8,873 nt of DNA from an uncultured Oscillospiraceae bacterium (lineage in GTDB: Bacteria > Bacillota > Clostridia > Oscillospirales > Oscillospiraceae), in NCBI GenBank assembly GCA_910588455.1, contig CAJUPG010000076.1, forward strand, positions 1-8,873, given 5' to 3'. Below are positions 1 to 5,776 of this stretch, piece by piece. Both the position numbers and the translations under genes were made by a program. The notes under the pieces are model-generated. The model was not told the origin of the DNA, ran no database searches, and worked only from the letters and a program-made list of their open reading frames with translations. The stretch's first letter is position 1. Every line of letters starts with the position of its first letter.

Positions 1-57
1 TTGATTGCTGGCATCTGCAATGTTGACCGCTTTGCCTAATTTCGCAAGAGGTCTAAT
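1..57. other. Foreign-looking edge sequence, possibly the end of an insertion sequence
   Basis: These bases are AT-richer than everything that follows, and all three plus-strand frames contain stops, including TAA at 37-39 in the frame of the next gene. One minus-strand frame is open throughout (reading IRPLAKLGKAVNIADASNQ from the junction leftward), but over 57 bases this is weak evidence. The minus-strand end at the junction, TTAGACCTCTTGCGAAATTA, resembles the general look of IS5-family terminal repeats (GAGACC..TTGC type). That likeness is from memory and unverified. A short stretch of repeat at the end of an assembled contig would look the same, so this could be a true insertion or an assembly boundary. 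Confidence 0.3.
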
Positions 58-99
58 ATTGATTACATCCCCGGCAAGGAGCTGGAGGTCCTGGAGATC

Positions 100-354
100 G
101 TGAAGGGTACGGTAGTCCAGTCCAAGAACTTCGGCAAGGACTTTATGGCGGGCATGAAAACCCTGGTGGGCGGCGAGATTACCGGCTACACCGAGATGCT
201 CAACGAGGCCCGGCAGATTGCCGTGAAGCGGATGGTGGACGAGGCCAACAAGCTGGGGGCCGACGCGGTAATCAACGTGCGGTATGGGTCCTCTTCTGTG
301 ATGCAGGGGGCCGCCGAGGTCATCGCTTACGGCACCGCGGTGAAGTACAAGTAA
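100..354 (+). CDS. UPF0145/YbjQ family protein, 5' end damaged or atypical
   Basis: This is a YbjQ_1-type protein (putative heavy-metal-binding, UPF0145). Family members are small, about 100-110 residues, and are thought to form pentamers; their cellular role is not established. Diagnostic stretches are KGTVVQSKNFGKD, LVGGEITGYTEMLNEAR, EANKLGADAVINVRY and the C-terminal end EVIAYGTAVKYK. The first conventional start is GTG at 100, giving 84 residues, which is short for the family. Conserved sequence continues upstream in frame to about position 55 (NIDYIPGKELEVLEIV), before the in-frame TAA at 37-39, with no ATG, GTG or TTG between. An AAGAGG at 46-51 lies six bases before an ATT codon at 58-60, so a rare ATT start giving 98 residues is possible. 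Otherwise the first four or five codons were lost at the junction with 1-57. Family assignment is firm; whether the gene is functional is not. Confidence 0.85.
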   Translation: MKGTVVQSKNFGKDFMAGMKTLVGGEITGYTEMLNEARQIAVKRMVDEANKLGADAVINVRYGSSSVMQGAAEVIAYGTAVKYK

Positions 355-363
355 AAAAGGCAG

Positions 364-400
364 CAGGCCCGCCGCGGAAGCGCGGCGGGCCTGGCTTTTT
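364..400. terminator. Strong rho-independent terminator after the YbjQ gene
   Basis: A perfect 13-bp GC-rich stem (364-376 with 381-393) closes a GAAG tetraloop (377-380) and is followed by GC and five T on the plus strand. On the minus strand the hairpin is followed after a few bases by a six-T run (complement of A at 353-358), so it may act in both directions. It separates the YbjQ gene from the glf operon. Confidence 0.93.
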
Positions 401-466
401 CAAATTGCGGAGCCTCTCCGATCGAGCCGTGACCGCTTTCCCAGGACAGATTTAATCTTTTCTTTA

Positions 467-495
467 TTTATTTTTGAGGACGGCTGTGTTATACT
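467..495 (+). promoter_or_regulatory. Extended -10 promoter for glf operon
   Basis: The -10 box TATACT lies at 490-495, with an extended -10 TG at 487-488 one base upstream. A weak -35 candidate TTTATT lies at 467-472, giving a 17-bp spacer. The stretch just upstream (about 450-475) is AT-rich in otherwise GC-rich DNA. This places the transcript start near 502 and leaves a leader of about 26 bases before the TTG start. The box pattern is seen directly; activity is inferred. Confidence 0.6.
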
Positions 496-527
496 GAATC
501 AAATACGGAAAAAAGGCGGAATTTGTT

Positions 528-1688
528 TTGAAGCAAAATTTTGACGTTCTCATTGCCGGCGCCGGCTTCGCCGGCGGGGTATGCGCCCGGGTGCTGGCGG
601 AAAAGGGCAAACAGGTCCTGGTGGCCGAGCGCCGCAGTCACACCGGCGGCAACGCCTACGACTGCAAGGACCAGGCCGGGGTGCTCATCCACCAGTACGG
701 CCCCCATATTTTCCACACAAACGACAAAAAAGTCTTTGACTTTCTCTCCCGATTCACAAAATGGCGGCGCTACCAGCACAAGGTCATTGCCAACCTGCCG
801 CGGGACAACCCCGAGGTGGTTCCGGCACACAAAACCACAAACGGACGCTTTTTCTTCCCGGTCCCCTTCAACCTGGACTCCCTGAAAAACGCATTCGGCG
901 CAAAAGAGGGGGACCGGCTGGGGAAAAAGCTGCTGGACGCCTACCCCGCCCAGAGCCAGGTGACCATCCTGGAGCTGCGGCAGAACCCGGACCCGGAGAT
1001 CGCCGCCATCGCGGATTATGTGTATGAGCACGTATTCGTTCACTACACCATGAAGCAGTGGGGCCAGACCCCGGAGGAAATCGACCCCAACACCACCGCC
1101 CGGGTTCCGGTGCGCCTGTCAACGGACGACCGGTATTTTCAGGACGCCTACCAGGGGATGCCTCTGGAGGGCTATACGGCCATGTTTGAGCGGATGCTGG
1201 ATCACCCCAACATCCAGGTCCGCTTAAACACCGACGCGCGGCCTTTGATGAAGGATTTCCCGGGAACCATGATTTACACCGGTCAGGCGGACGAGTTATT
1301 CGGCTTCAAATACGGCCCGCTGCCCTACCGGACCCTGGACTTCCAATTTGAGACAGTGCAAAAGGACCATTTCCAGGCGGCGGGCACCGTGAACTACACC
1401 GTGGACGAGGCGTATACCCGGATCACCGAGTTCAAGCTTCTCACCGGCCAGGCGCTGCCCGGGGTGACCACCATTATGAAGGAATACTCCCGGGCTTACA
1501 CCGGCGAACCGGGAGAAGCCCCTTATTACGCAATCATTAACCCGGAAAATAACGCTCTGTATTCAAAATATCAGGCCGACGCCCGGAAAATTCCCAACCT
1601 GCACCTGCTGGGCCGGCTGGCGGAGTATAAATATTACAACATGGATGCGATTGCCGCCCGGGCCCTGGCACTGGCGGAGCAGCTATAG
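528..1688 (+). CDS. glf: UDP-galactopyranose mutase
   Basis: A flavoenzyme that interconverts UDP-galactopyranose and UDP-galactofuranose in the cytosol, supplying galactofuranose for surface glycans. At 386 residues it is normal length for bacterial enzymes (about 365-400). The start is TTG at 528, chosen because AAGGCGG (513-519) sits eight bases upstream and the protein then opens as Glf proteins do. Visible motifs: the FAD-binding GAGFAG (11-16), an acidic/basic ER pair closing the Rossmann strand (34-35), GGNAYD (40-45), YGPHIFHTN (57-65), YTMKQWG (173-179), ARVPVR (191-196) with the substrate-binding arginine, YQGMPLEGYT (208-217), IYTGQAD (249-255), PYRTL (266-270), YTRITEFK (296-303) and the FAD-binding tail GRLAEYKYYNMD (362-373). 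Two oddities: about 15 extra residues at 90-105 compared with E. coli Glf, and TGQAD and PYYAI where TGPxD and PYYP are usual. It is followed after 16 bases by a glycosyltransferase gene, fitting a galactofuranose pathway. Confidence 0.95.
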   Translation: MKQNFDVLIAGAGFAGGVCARVLAEKGKQVLVAERRSHTGGNAYDCKDQAGVLIHQYGPHIFHTNDKKVFDFLSRFTKWRRYQHKVIANLPRDNPEVVPAHKTTNGRFFFPVPFNLDSLKNAFGAKEGDRLGKKLLDAYPAQSQVTILELRQNPDPEIAAIADYVYEHVFVHYTMKQWGQTPEEIDPNTTARVPVRLSTDDRYFQDAYQGMPLEGYTAMFERMLDHPNIQVRLNTDARPLMKDFPGTMIYTGQADELFGFKYGPLPYRTLDFQFETVQKDHFQAAGTVNYTVDEAYTRITEFKLLTGQALPGVTTIMKEYSRAYTGEPGEAPYYAIINPENNALYSKYQADARKIPNLHLLGRLAEYKYYNMDAIAARALALAEQL

Positions 1689-1704
1689 AGAAGGAGTGAG
1701 ACCC

Positions 1705-2733
1705 ATGGAAAAGCTGATTACCTTTGCCGTCCCCTGTTACAATTCGGCGGCCTACATGGAGCGCTGCGTGGACAGTCTCCTGGAGGGCGGGGACGACATT
1801 GAGATTATTCTGGTGGACGACGGCTCCACCAAGGACGACACCCCCGCCATCTGCGACCGGTACGCCCAGCAGTACCCGGACATTGTCCGGGCCGTCCACC
1901 AGGAGAACGGCGGACACGGCGAAGGGGTGAACTGCGGCCTGCGCAACGCCCGGGGAATTTATTATAAAGTGGTGGATTCCGACGACTGGTTGGATGTGCC
2001 CTCCCTGCACAAGGCCCTGGACAAGCTGCGCCAGTTCGTCCGGGACGGCAAGCCGGTGGATATGATGGTGTGCAATTACGTCTATGAGCACGTGGAGGAC
2101 AACACCAGCCGGGTGATGCACTACCGCAACGTGTTCCCGGTGGGGCGGGTGTTCCAGTGGGAGCACATCGGCCGCTTCCGCCCCTCCCAGTACCTGCTGA
2201 TGCACTCGGTCATTTACCGCACCCAGGTGCTGCGGGACTGCGGCCTGGTACTGCCCAAGCACACCTTTTATGTGGATAACATCTTCGTCTATCAGCCCCT
2301 GCCCCAGATGCGCAACCTCTACTATCTGGACGTGGACCTGTACCGGTACTTCATCGGCCGTGCGGACCAGAGCGTCAACGAGTCGGTCATGGTGGGCCGG
2401 GTGGACCAGCAGCTGCGGGTAACCTACCAGATGATCGACTCCCACGATCTGCGGCAGGTGGGCCGGGAGCACAAAAAGCTGGGCCGCTATATGTTTAACT
2501 ACCTGGCTATGATGATGACCATCTCCTCCATCTTCCTGGTCATTGCCAATACCCCGGAGAGTTTGGGCAAAAAGACCCAGCTGTGGGAGTATTTGCGGAC
2601 GGTGGACAAGGGGATCTACCACAAGATGAAGTACATGGCCGTGTCGGCGGTGGGCAATTTCCCGGGCTATCAGGGCCGGAAGCTGTCCATCGGACTGTAC
2701 CGGCTGGCCCGGAAGATTTACAAATTCAACTGA
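1705..2733 (+). CDS. Family 2 glycosyltransferase (GT-A fold)
   Basis: An inverting, nucleotide-sugar-dependent transferase, probably acting at the cytosolic membrane face on cell-surface polysaccharide. The 342-residue protein starts at ATG 1705 behind AAGGAG (1691-1696). In-frame codons upstream overlap glf and are not used. GT2 signatures: AVPCYN (8-13), VDDGS (37-41), ENGGHGEG (67-74) and the DXD-type metal site DSDDW (91-95). The later stretch FYVDNIFVYQPLP (188-200), with D191 as candidate catalytic base, and YRYFIGRADQSVN (213-225) mark a common Firmicutes surface-glycan subgroup. The C-terminal 90 residues are hydrophobic and basic with one likely membrane-associated helix (about 263-282), ending in lysine- and arginine-rich helices. 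The adjacent glf makes UDP-galactofuranose a plausible donor, so this may be a galactofuranosyltransferase; that is inference from context only. Acceptor unknown. Confidence 0.9.
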   Translation: MEKLITFAVPCYNSAAYMERCVDSLLEGGDDIEIILVDDGSTKDDTPAICDRYAQQYPDIVRAVHQENGGHGEGVNCGLRNARGIYYKVVDSDDWLDVPSLHKALDKLRQFVRDGKPVDMMVCNYVYEHVEDNTSRVMHYRNVFPVGRVFQWEHIGRFRPSQYLLMHSVIYRTQVLRDCGLVLPKHTFYVDNIFVYQPLPQMRNLYYLDVDLYRYFIGRADQSVNESVMVGRVDQQLRVTYQMIDSHDLRQVGREHKKLGRYMFNYLAMMMTISSIFLVIANTPESLGKKTQLWEYLRTVDKGIYHKMKYMAVSAVGNFPGYQGRKLSIGLYRLARKIYKFN

Positions 2734-2777
2734 AAAAATGAAACAAGGCGTCCCGGCCGGGGCGCCTTGTTTCATTT
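2733..2777. terminator. Hairpin terminator in the convergent gap, best on minus strand
   Basis: A perfect 15-bp stem (2736-2750 with 2763-2777) encloses a 12-base loop that itself can pair CCC with GGG. On the minus strand it runs straight into six T (complement of 2733-2738), so it can end the ABC transporter transcript. On the plus strand it begins right after the glycosyltransferase stop and the stem itself ends in TTT. Confidence 0.75.
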
Positions 2778-2799
2778 CAGGATGGAAGGAAAGAAGATG

Positions 2800-2826
2800 G
2801 GTTTTCCCCCGGTTTACAGGAAAACC
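2800..2826. repeat. 8-bp inverted repeat
   Basis: GGTTTTCC at 2800-2807 pairs with GGAAAACC at 2819-2826 around an 11-base loop. It lies between the two terminator-like hairpins and overlaps a tiny ATG reading frame (2797-2865). No T-run follows, so it is not a terminator by itself. Confidence 0.5.
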
Positions 2827-2841
2827 AGAGAGAGAGCTGTG

Positions 2842-2889
2842 GATTTGCGCCGTCAGAGCGGATGAGCGGCGCAAATCGTTATTTTTTTA
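2842..2889 (+). terminator. Rho-independent terminator for the glf/glycosyltransferase operon
   Basis: An 11-bp stem (GATTTGCGCCG at 2842-2852 with CGGCGCAAATC at 2867-2877) closes a 14-base loop and is followed by GTTA and a seven-T run. It has the classic plus-strand layout and is the second of two termination signals after the glycosyltransferase. Confidence 0.85.
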
Positions 2890-2899
2890 ACTCTAACTC

Positions 2900-2915
2900 T
2901 GTTAAAAGATTAACA
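2900..2915. repeat. Small inverted repeat TGTTAA/TTAACA
   Basis: TGTTAA (2900-2905) and TTAACA (2910-2915) flank AAGA. This AT-rich palindrome could be a weak hairpin or a protein site; nothing nearby tells which. Confidence 0.35.
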
Positions 2916-2947
2916 CTTCCCTGAAAAAAACACCATCCCCAAAACCA

Positions 2948-2981
2948 TTATAAATGCCATAAGGAAATCCTTATAAACGCC
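2948..2981. repeat. Direct repeat flanking a 16-bp palindrome at the permease 3' end
   Basis: TTATAAATGCC (2948-2958) and TTATAAACGCC (2971-2981) match at 10 of 11 bases. Between and partly overlapping them is the palindrome ATAAGGAAATCCTTAT (2959-2974). The block abuts the permease stop codon. As RNA on the minus strand it could form a short 3' hairpin that protects the transcript or helps pause polymerase, but there is no clean T-run directly behind it. Confidence 0.45.
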
Positions 2982-4808
2982 TCACCCGCGTTTACAGGCC
3001 ATGCGCCGGCAGGCCAGAGAGGTGGCGAAAAAGTACCCGCCGTACACCAGAAGCAGCATCAGGGTGGTAACTGCGGTGCTGTGGACGGTGTCCACCTTTC
3101 CCACCGCGGCGATGATGTCGTTGGCGGCTTTCATACCGACGGTGGAGTGAATCAGCGCCAGCGCCAGAGGAATCAGAAAGGCCAGCGCCACCTGCTGAGT
3201 GGCTGACCGGGCCACCATTTTTTCCTCCGCGCCCAGGCGGCGCAGGATGGTATAGCGGCCGGTGTTGTCCGCCGCCTGGCTCAGCTGCTGGAGGGCCAGC
3301 ACCGCCGCCGCAGCCAGCAGGAAGGTAAAGCCCAGGTACAGCCCCAAAAACAGGACCAGTATTTTACTGCCCATCAAGTCAGCGTATAGATTCAGCCGGC
3401 TTTCCGCCCGGATGGCCACGTCACTTTGCAGCTCCTGAACCAGTGGAAGAATCTGCGCTTCCGCCACAGAGGGCTCCACGGCGTAGTCGGCGCACCAGAC
3501 CTGCCGCCGGATCTCCAGGCTTTGGGCCATTTCATCGGGGACCACGACTAAGGTCAGCCCCAGACTTCCGGTGACCAGCGCCTCGCTGTAGTCCTCCTGG
3601 AGATAGGGCAGCTCCCCGGTGTAGGGGGCAAGCCCCTGCCGCTGGAGCAGGGCGTTGTAGTCCGTCACCCGGACCGCCCCGCTGGCCTCATGGATGCCGG
3701 TAATTTCGGGGTCGTTATAGTAAAAAAGCGCATCGTACTGCCAGGTTACCAGGTCCTGGGGAATCAAATTCCGGAAATCCACCAGCTCCACGTCCCCGGA
3801 CTGGTTTTGCACCGTGATATCAAAGGGGGCCCGCTCGTCGGTGTTGCCCTCGATGGTGCTGTTCAGGCCGATGCAGCTGGCGGTGATGCCGATGGACAGC
3901 AGCAGGAGAATGCAGATCACCGTCTGCGACAGGTAGGTGGTGTGGACCCGGCTCAGCCACTGGCGCAGGGTAAACAGGTTGAGATTTGAAAAATAAAACC
4001 GGGGGTTCCCCTGGGCGAACTTCATCACAAAGCCGGACAGGGACTTGAAAATCAGCAGGGAACCGATGGTGCCCAGAGACAGCATCACCACGCAAAGGGG
4101 CAGAATGGCGATGGCCAGGGCCATGCCGAAGGTGAGCAGGATGGCATAAGCGGCCACCAGGCAGATCACGCCCAGCACCAGCTGGACCACCGCAACCCGC
4201 AGGGGGCGCTGGCGCAGCTCCTCGTTTTTCCGCTCCCCCTGCATCAAGTCAATGAGCTTGGCCTTGGAGACCTGTACGCCGCTGAACAGCATTACAATCA
4301 GGAAAATGATGCCGAAATACAGGATGGTTTTACCCAGGGCCCGCAGGGAGAAGGCCAGCTCAAATTCCGCCATATGGATGGAGAACATGGACAGGGTCAG
4401 GGCGGACAGCCCCTGGGACGCGGCAAAGCCCACAAGCAGCCCCAGGATCAGGGAGATTATCCCCACAATGCCCGTCTCCAGGAACAAAATCAGGGACACC
4501 TGCCCCTGGCTCAAGCCAAGGAGCAGGTAGGTGCCCAGCTCCCGCTTCCGGCGGCGGAGCAGAAAGTTGTTGGCGTAGAGAATCAGGCAGGCCAGCACCA
4601 CCGATACAAACACGGAGAACACGTCCATCATCACAAAGATGGAGTTCACAATGGGGTTGTCATTATGGCCGAGAAAGACCATGGCGGACTGGCCGTCCAG
4701 GGAGTTGAAGGTGTAGAACAGCCCCACACCAAAGGTGAGGGTGAGCAGATAGACCCCGTAGTCCCGAAAGGACCGGCGTACATTCCGTGCGGCAAGCTTA
4801 CAGAACAT
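2982..4808 (-). CDS. BceB-type ABC transporter permease (FtsX-like)
   Basis: The membrane subunit of a peptide-sensing or detoxifying ABC transporter of the BceAB/YxdLM type, which protects against cell-wall-active peptides. The 608 residues match BceB-family length (about 620-650). Hydrophobic segments fall near 17-35, 58-80, 104-126, 162-178, 204-226, 228-252, 293-313, 482-505, 538-556 and 582-599, giving ten helices. A large external domain of about 170 residues (314-481) sits between helices seven and eight, the hallmark of this family. The opening FCKLAARNVRRSFRDYGVYL and the cytoplasmic YANNFLLRRRKRELGTYLL (78-96) are typical. The start ATG overlaps the last 11 bases of the ATPase gene, with GGAGAG seven bases before it inside that gene, so translation is probably coupled. 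The specific peptide cannot be read from the sequence; the external domain sets it. Confidence 0.9.
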   Translation of the reverse strand: MFCKLAARNVRRSFRDYGVYLLTLTFGVGLFYTFNSLDGQSAMVFLGHNDNPIVNSIFVMMDVFSVFVSVVLACLILYANNFLLRRRKRELGTYLLLGLSQGQVSLILFLETGIVGIISLILGLLVGFAASQGLSALTLSMFSIHMAEFELAFSLRALGKTILYFGIIFLIVMLFSGVQVSKAKLIDLMQGERKNEELRQRPLRVAVVQLVLGVICLVAAYAILLTFGMALAIAILPLCVVMLSLGTIGSLLIFKSLSGFVMKFAQGNPRFYFSNLNLFTLRQWLSRVHTTYLSQTVICILLLLSIGITASCIGLNSTIEGNTDERAPFDITVQNQSGDVELVDFRNLIPQDLVTWQYDALFYYNDPEITGIHEASGAVRVTDYNALLQRQGLAPYTGELPYLQEDYSEALVTGSLGLTLVVVPDEMAQSLEIRRQVWCADYAVEPSVAEAQILPLVQELQSDVAIRAESRLNLYADLMGSKILVLFLGLYLGFTFLLAAAAVLALQQLSQAADNTGRYTILRRLGAEEKMVARSATQQVALAFLIPLALALIHSTVGMKAANDIIAAVGKVDTVHSTAVTTLMLLLVYGGYFFATSLACRRMACKRG

Positions 4809-5568
4809 CTTCCATCTCTCCTCCCAGCTGGGTCACCACCCGGATAATTTTGGCGAAGAAGGACTTGCGGTCCGCCCCGTCCCGGTGGAGCTCCAAAAAG
4901 ATCTGGCCGTCCCGGAGGAACACCACCCGCCGGCAGCAGCTGGCGGTGAAGGCGTCGTGGGTGACCATTAAAATCGTCGCCCCCATCTCCTCATTGAGAA
5001 CAGCTAACCGGTCCAGCAGCAGCCGGGAGGATTTGCTGTCCAGGGCTCCGGTGGGCTCGTCGGCCAGCACCAGGGCCGGGCGGGTGACGATGGCCCGGGC
5101 GGCGGCGCACCGCTGCTGCTGGCCGCCGGACATCTGATAGGGATATTTGTGCAGACAGTCGGAGATGCCCAAAAGCTCCGCTGTCTCCTCCACCCGGCGG
5201 CGGACCTGGCCGGGTGGCGTGCGCAGGATGGACAGGGCCAGGGCGATGTTTTCAAAGGCAGTGAGGGTATCCAGCAGGTTGCAGTCCTGGAAGATAAAGC
5301 CCAGGCGCTCCCGGCGGAACCGGGTCAGGGCCTTGCCCCGCATCCGGGTGAGCTCCTGTCCGTCAATGACGATGGAGCCGGAGGTGGGGCTGTCAATGGT
5401 GGACACGCAGTTTAATAAGGTGGTCTTGCCGGAGCCGGAGGGGCCCATGATACCCACGTATTCCCCCTCCTGGACGGACAGAGACACCCCGTCCAGGGCC
5501 TTGGCGGCGGCCTCCCGCCTGCCGTAGACCTTGGTGAGATTCTTGACGGTTAAAATTTCGTTGCTCAT
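4798..5568 (-). CDS. BceA-type ABC transporter ATP-binding protein
   Basis: The nucleotide-binding subunit that powers the overlapping downstream permease. In its 256 residues: Walker A GPSGSGKT (42-49), Q-loop Q94, signature MSGGQ (146-150), Walker B LVLAD plus catalytic E171 (166-171), and H-loop H204. All key residues are intact. The MacB/LolD/BceA subgroup is shown by the pattern SGKTTLLNCVSTIDSPTSG (45-63). The C-terminal extension of about 30 residues (FLELHRDGADRKSFFAKI, ending VTQLGG) matches BceA proteins in particular. The start ATG has AGGGAG nine bases upstream. BceAB modules usually sit beside a BceRS-like two-component system that they signal to; none is found here, since the divergent neighbour is a helicase. 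The regulator may be encoded elsewhere or the pair may act alone. Confidence 0.93.
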   Translation of the reverse strand: MSNEILTVKNLTKVYGRREAAAKALDGVSLSVQEGEYVGIMGPSGSGKTTLLNCVSTIDSPTSGSIVIDGQELTRMRGKALTRFRRERLGFIFQDCNLLDTLTAFENIALALSILRTPPGQVRRRVEETAELLGISDCLHKYPYQMSGGQQQRCAAARAIVTRPALVLADEPTGALDSKSSRLLLDRLAVLNEEMGATILMVTHDAFTASCCRRVVFLRDGQIFLELHRDGADRKSFFAKIIRVVTQLGGEMEDVL

Positions 5569-5601
5569 ATTTTTATGCTCCCTTTCCGAAGAAGTGTACT
5601 A

Positions 5602-5631
5602 AGGATAGCATACAGTTTGAAAAAATCTCGA
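5602..5631 (-). promoter_or_regulatory. Candidate promoter for the ABC transporter operon
   Basis: On the minus strand a TATCCT box (plus 5602-5607) carries an extended -10 TG one base upstream. No convincing -35 box is present at the expected 16-18-bp distance, as would fit an activator-dependent promoter. The implied transcript start is about 27 bases before the ATPase ATG. Confidence 0.4.
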
Positions 5632-5646
5632 AAGAGAAGCTTATAA

Positions 5647-5668
5647 TTTTCTTAAGGTTTTCTGAAAA
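5647..5668. promoter_or_regulatory. Candidate operator: TTTTCT direct repeat with 11-bp spacing
   Basis: TTTTCTTAAGG (5647-5657) is followed without gap by TTTTCTGAAAA (5658-5668); the TTTTCT cores are spaced exactly 11 bp. OmpR/PhoB-family response regulators typically bind tandem hexamers spaced one helical turn apart. The site lies about 50-75 bp upstream of the presumed ABC operon start, where such an activator would bind. The repeat is seen directly; the role is inferred. Confidence 0.35.
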
Positions 5669-5715
5669 TTGGATAAATAAACCGGGGGCGGCCTTGACAA
5701 AATCCAATTCTCCGG

Positions 5716-5743
5716 TGGACAAACGGCAAAAAACTGGTATAAT
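5716..5743 (+). promoter_or_regulatory. Sigma-A-type promoter for the helicase operon
   Basis: A -35 box TGGACA (5716-5721, five of six to consensus) and a perfect -10 TATAAT (5738-5743) are spaced 16 bp, with an extended -10 TG at 5735-5736. A perfect TTGACA at 5694-5699 lies upstream but has no partner at the right distance. The implied leader is about 27 bases. Confidence 0.8.
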
Positions 5744-5776
5744 AAATGAGAAGAACGAGACAGAGAGGCTTGAACT

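Noticed and set aside
489..1043. 184-codon minus-strand frame antisense to glf
   Set aside because: It mirrors the codon pattern of glf, has no supporting ribosome site, and lies over conserved Glf motifs.
1645..1704. Upstream in-frame ATG that would lengthen the glycosyltransferase by 20 residues
   Set aside because: The extension overlaps glf and reads as a proline- and arginine-rich out-of-frame product; AAGGAG at 1691-1696 sets the start at 1705.
2797..2865. 22-codon ATG frame with a purine-rich ribosome-site-like stretch between two hairpins
   Set aside because: Too short and unconserved as far as can be judged, with no gene downstream that it could regulate; kept only as a remark under the hairpin-dense spacer.
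1537..2874. 445-codon open frame on the minus strand across the glycosyltransferase gene
   Set aside because: Its product is rich in His, Val and Pro with no family features, and it is the antisense shadow of a clear GT2 gene in GC-rich DNA.
5694..5699. Perfect TTGACA as a second -35 box for the helicase
   Set aside because: No -10-like sequence lies 16-18 bp downstream; the spacer to the TATAAT at 5738 would be 38 bp.
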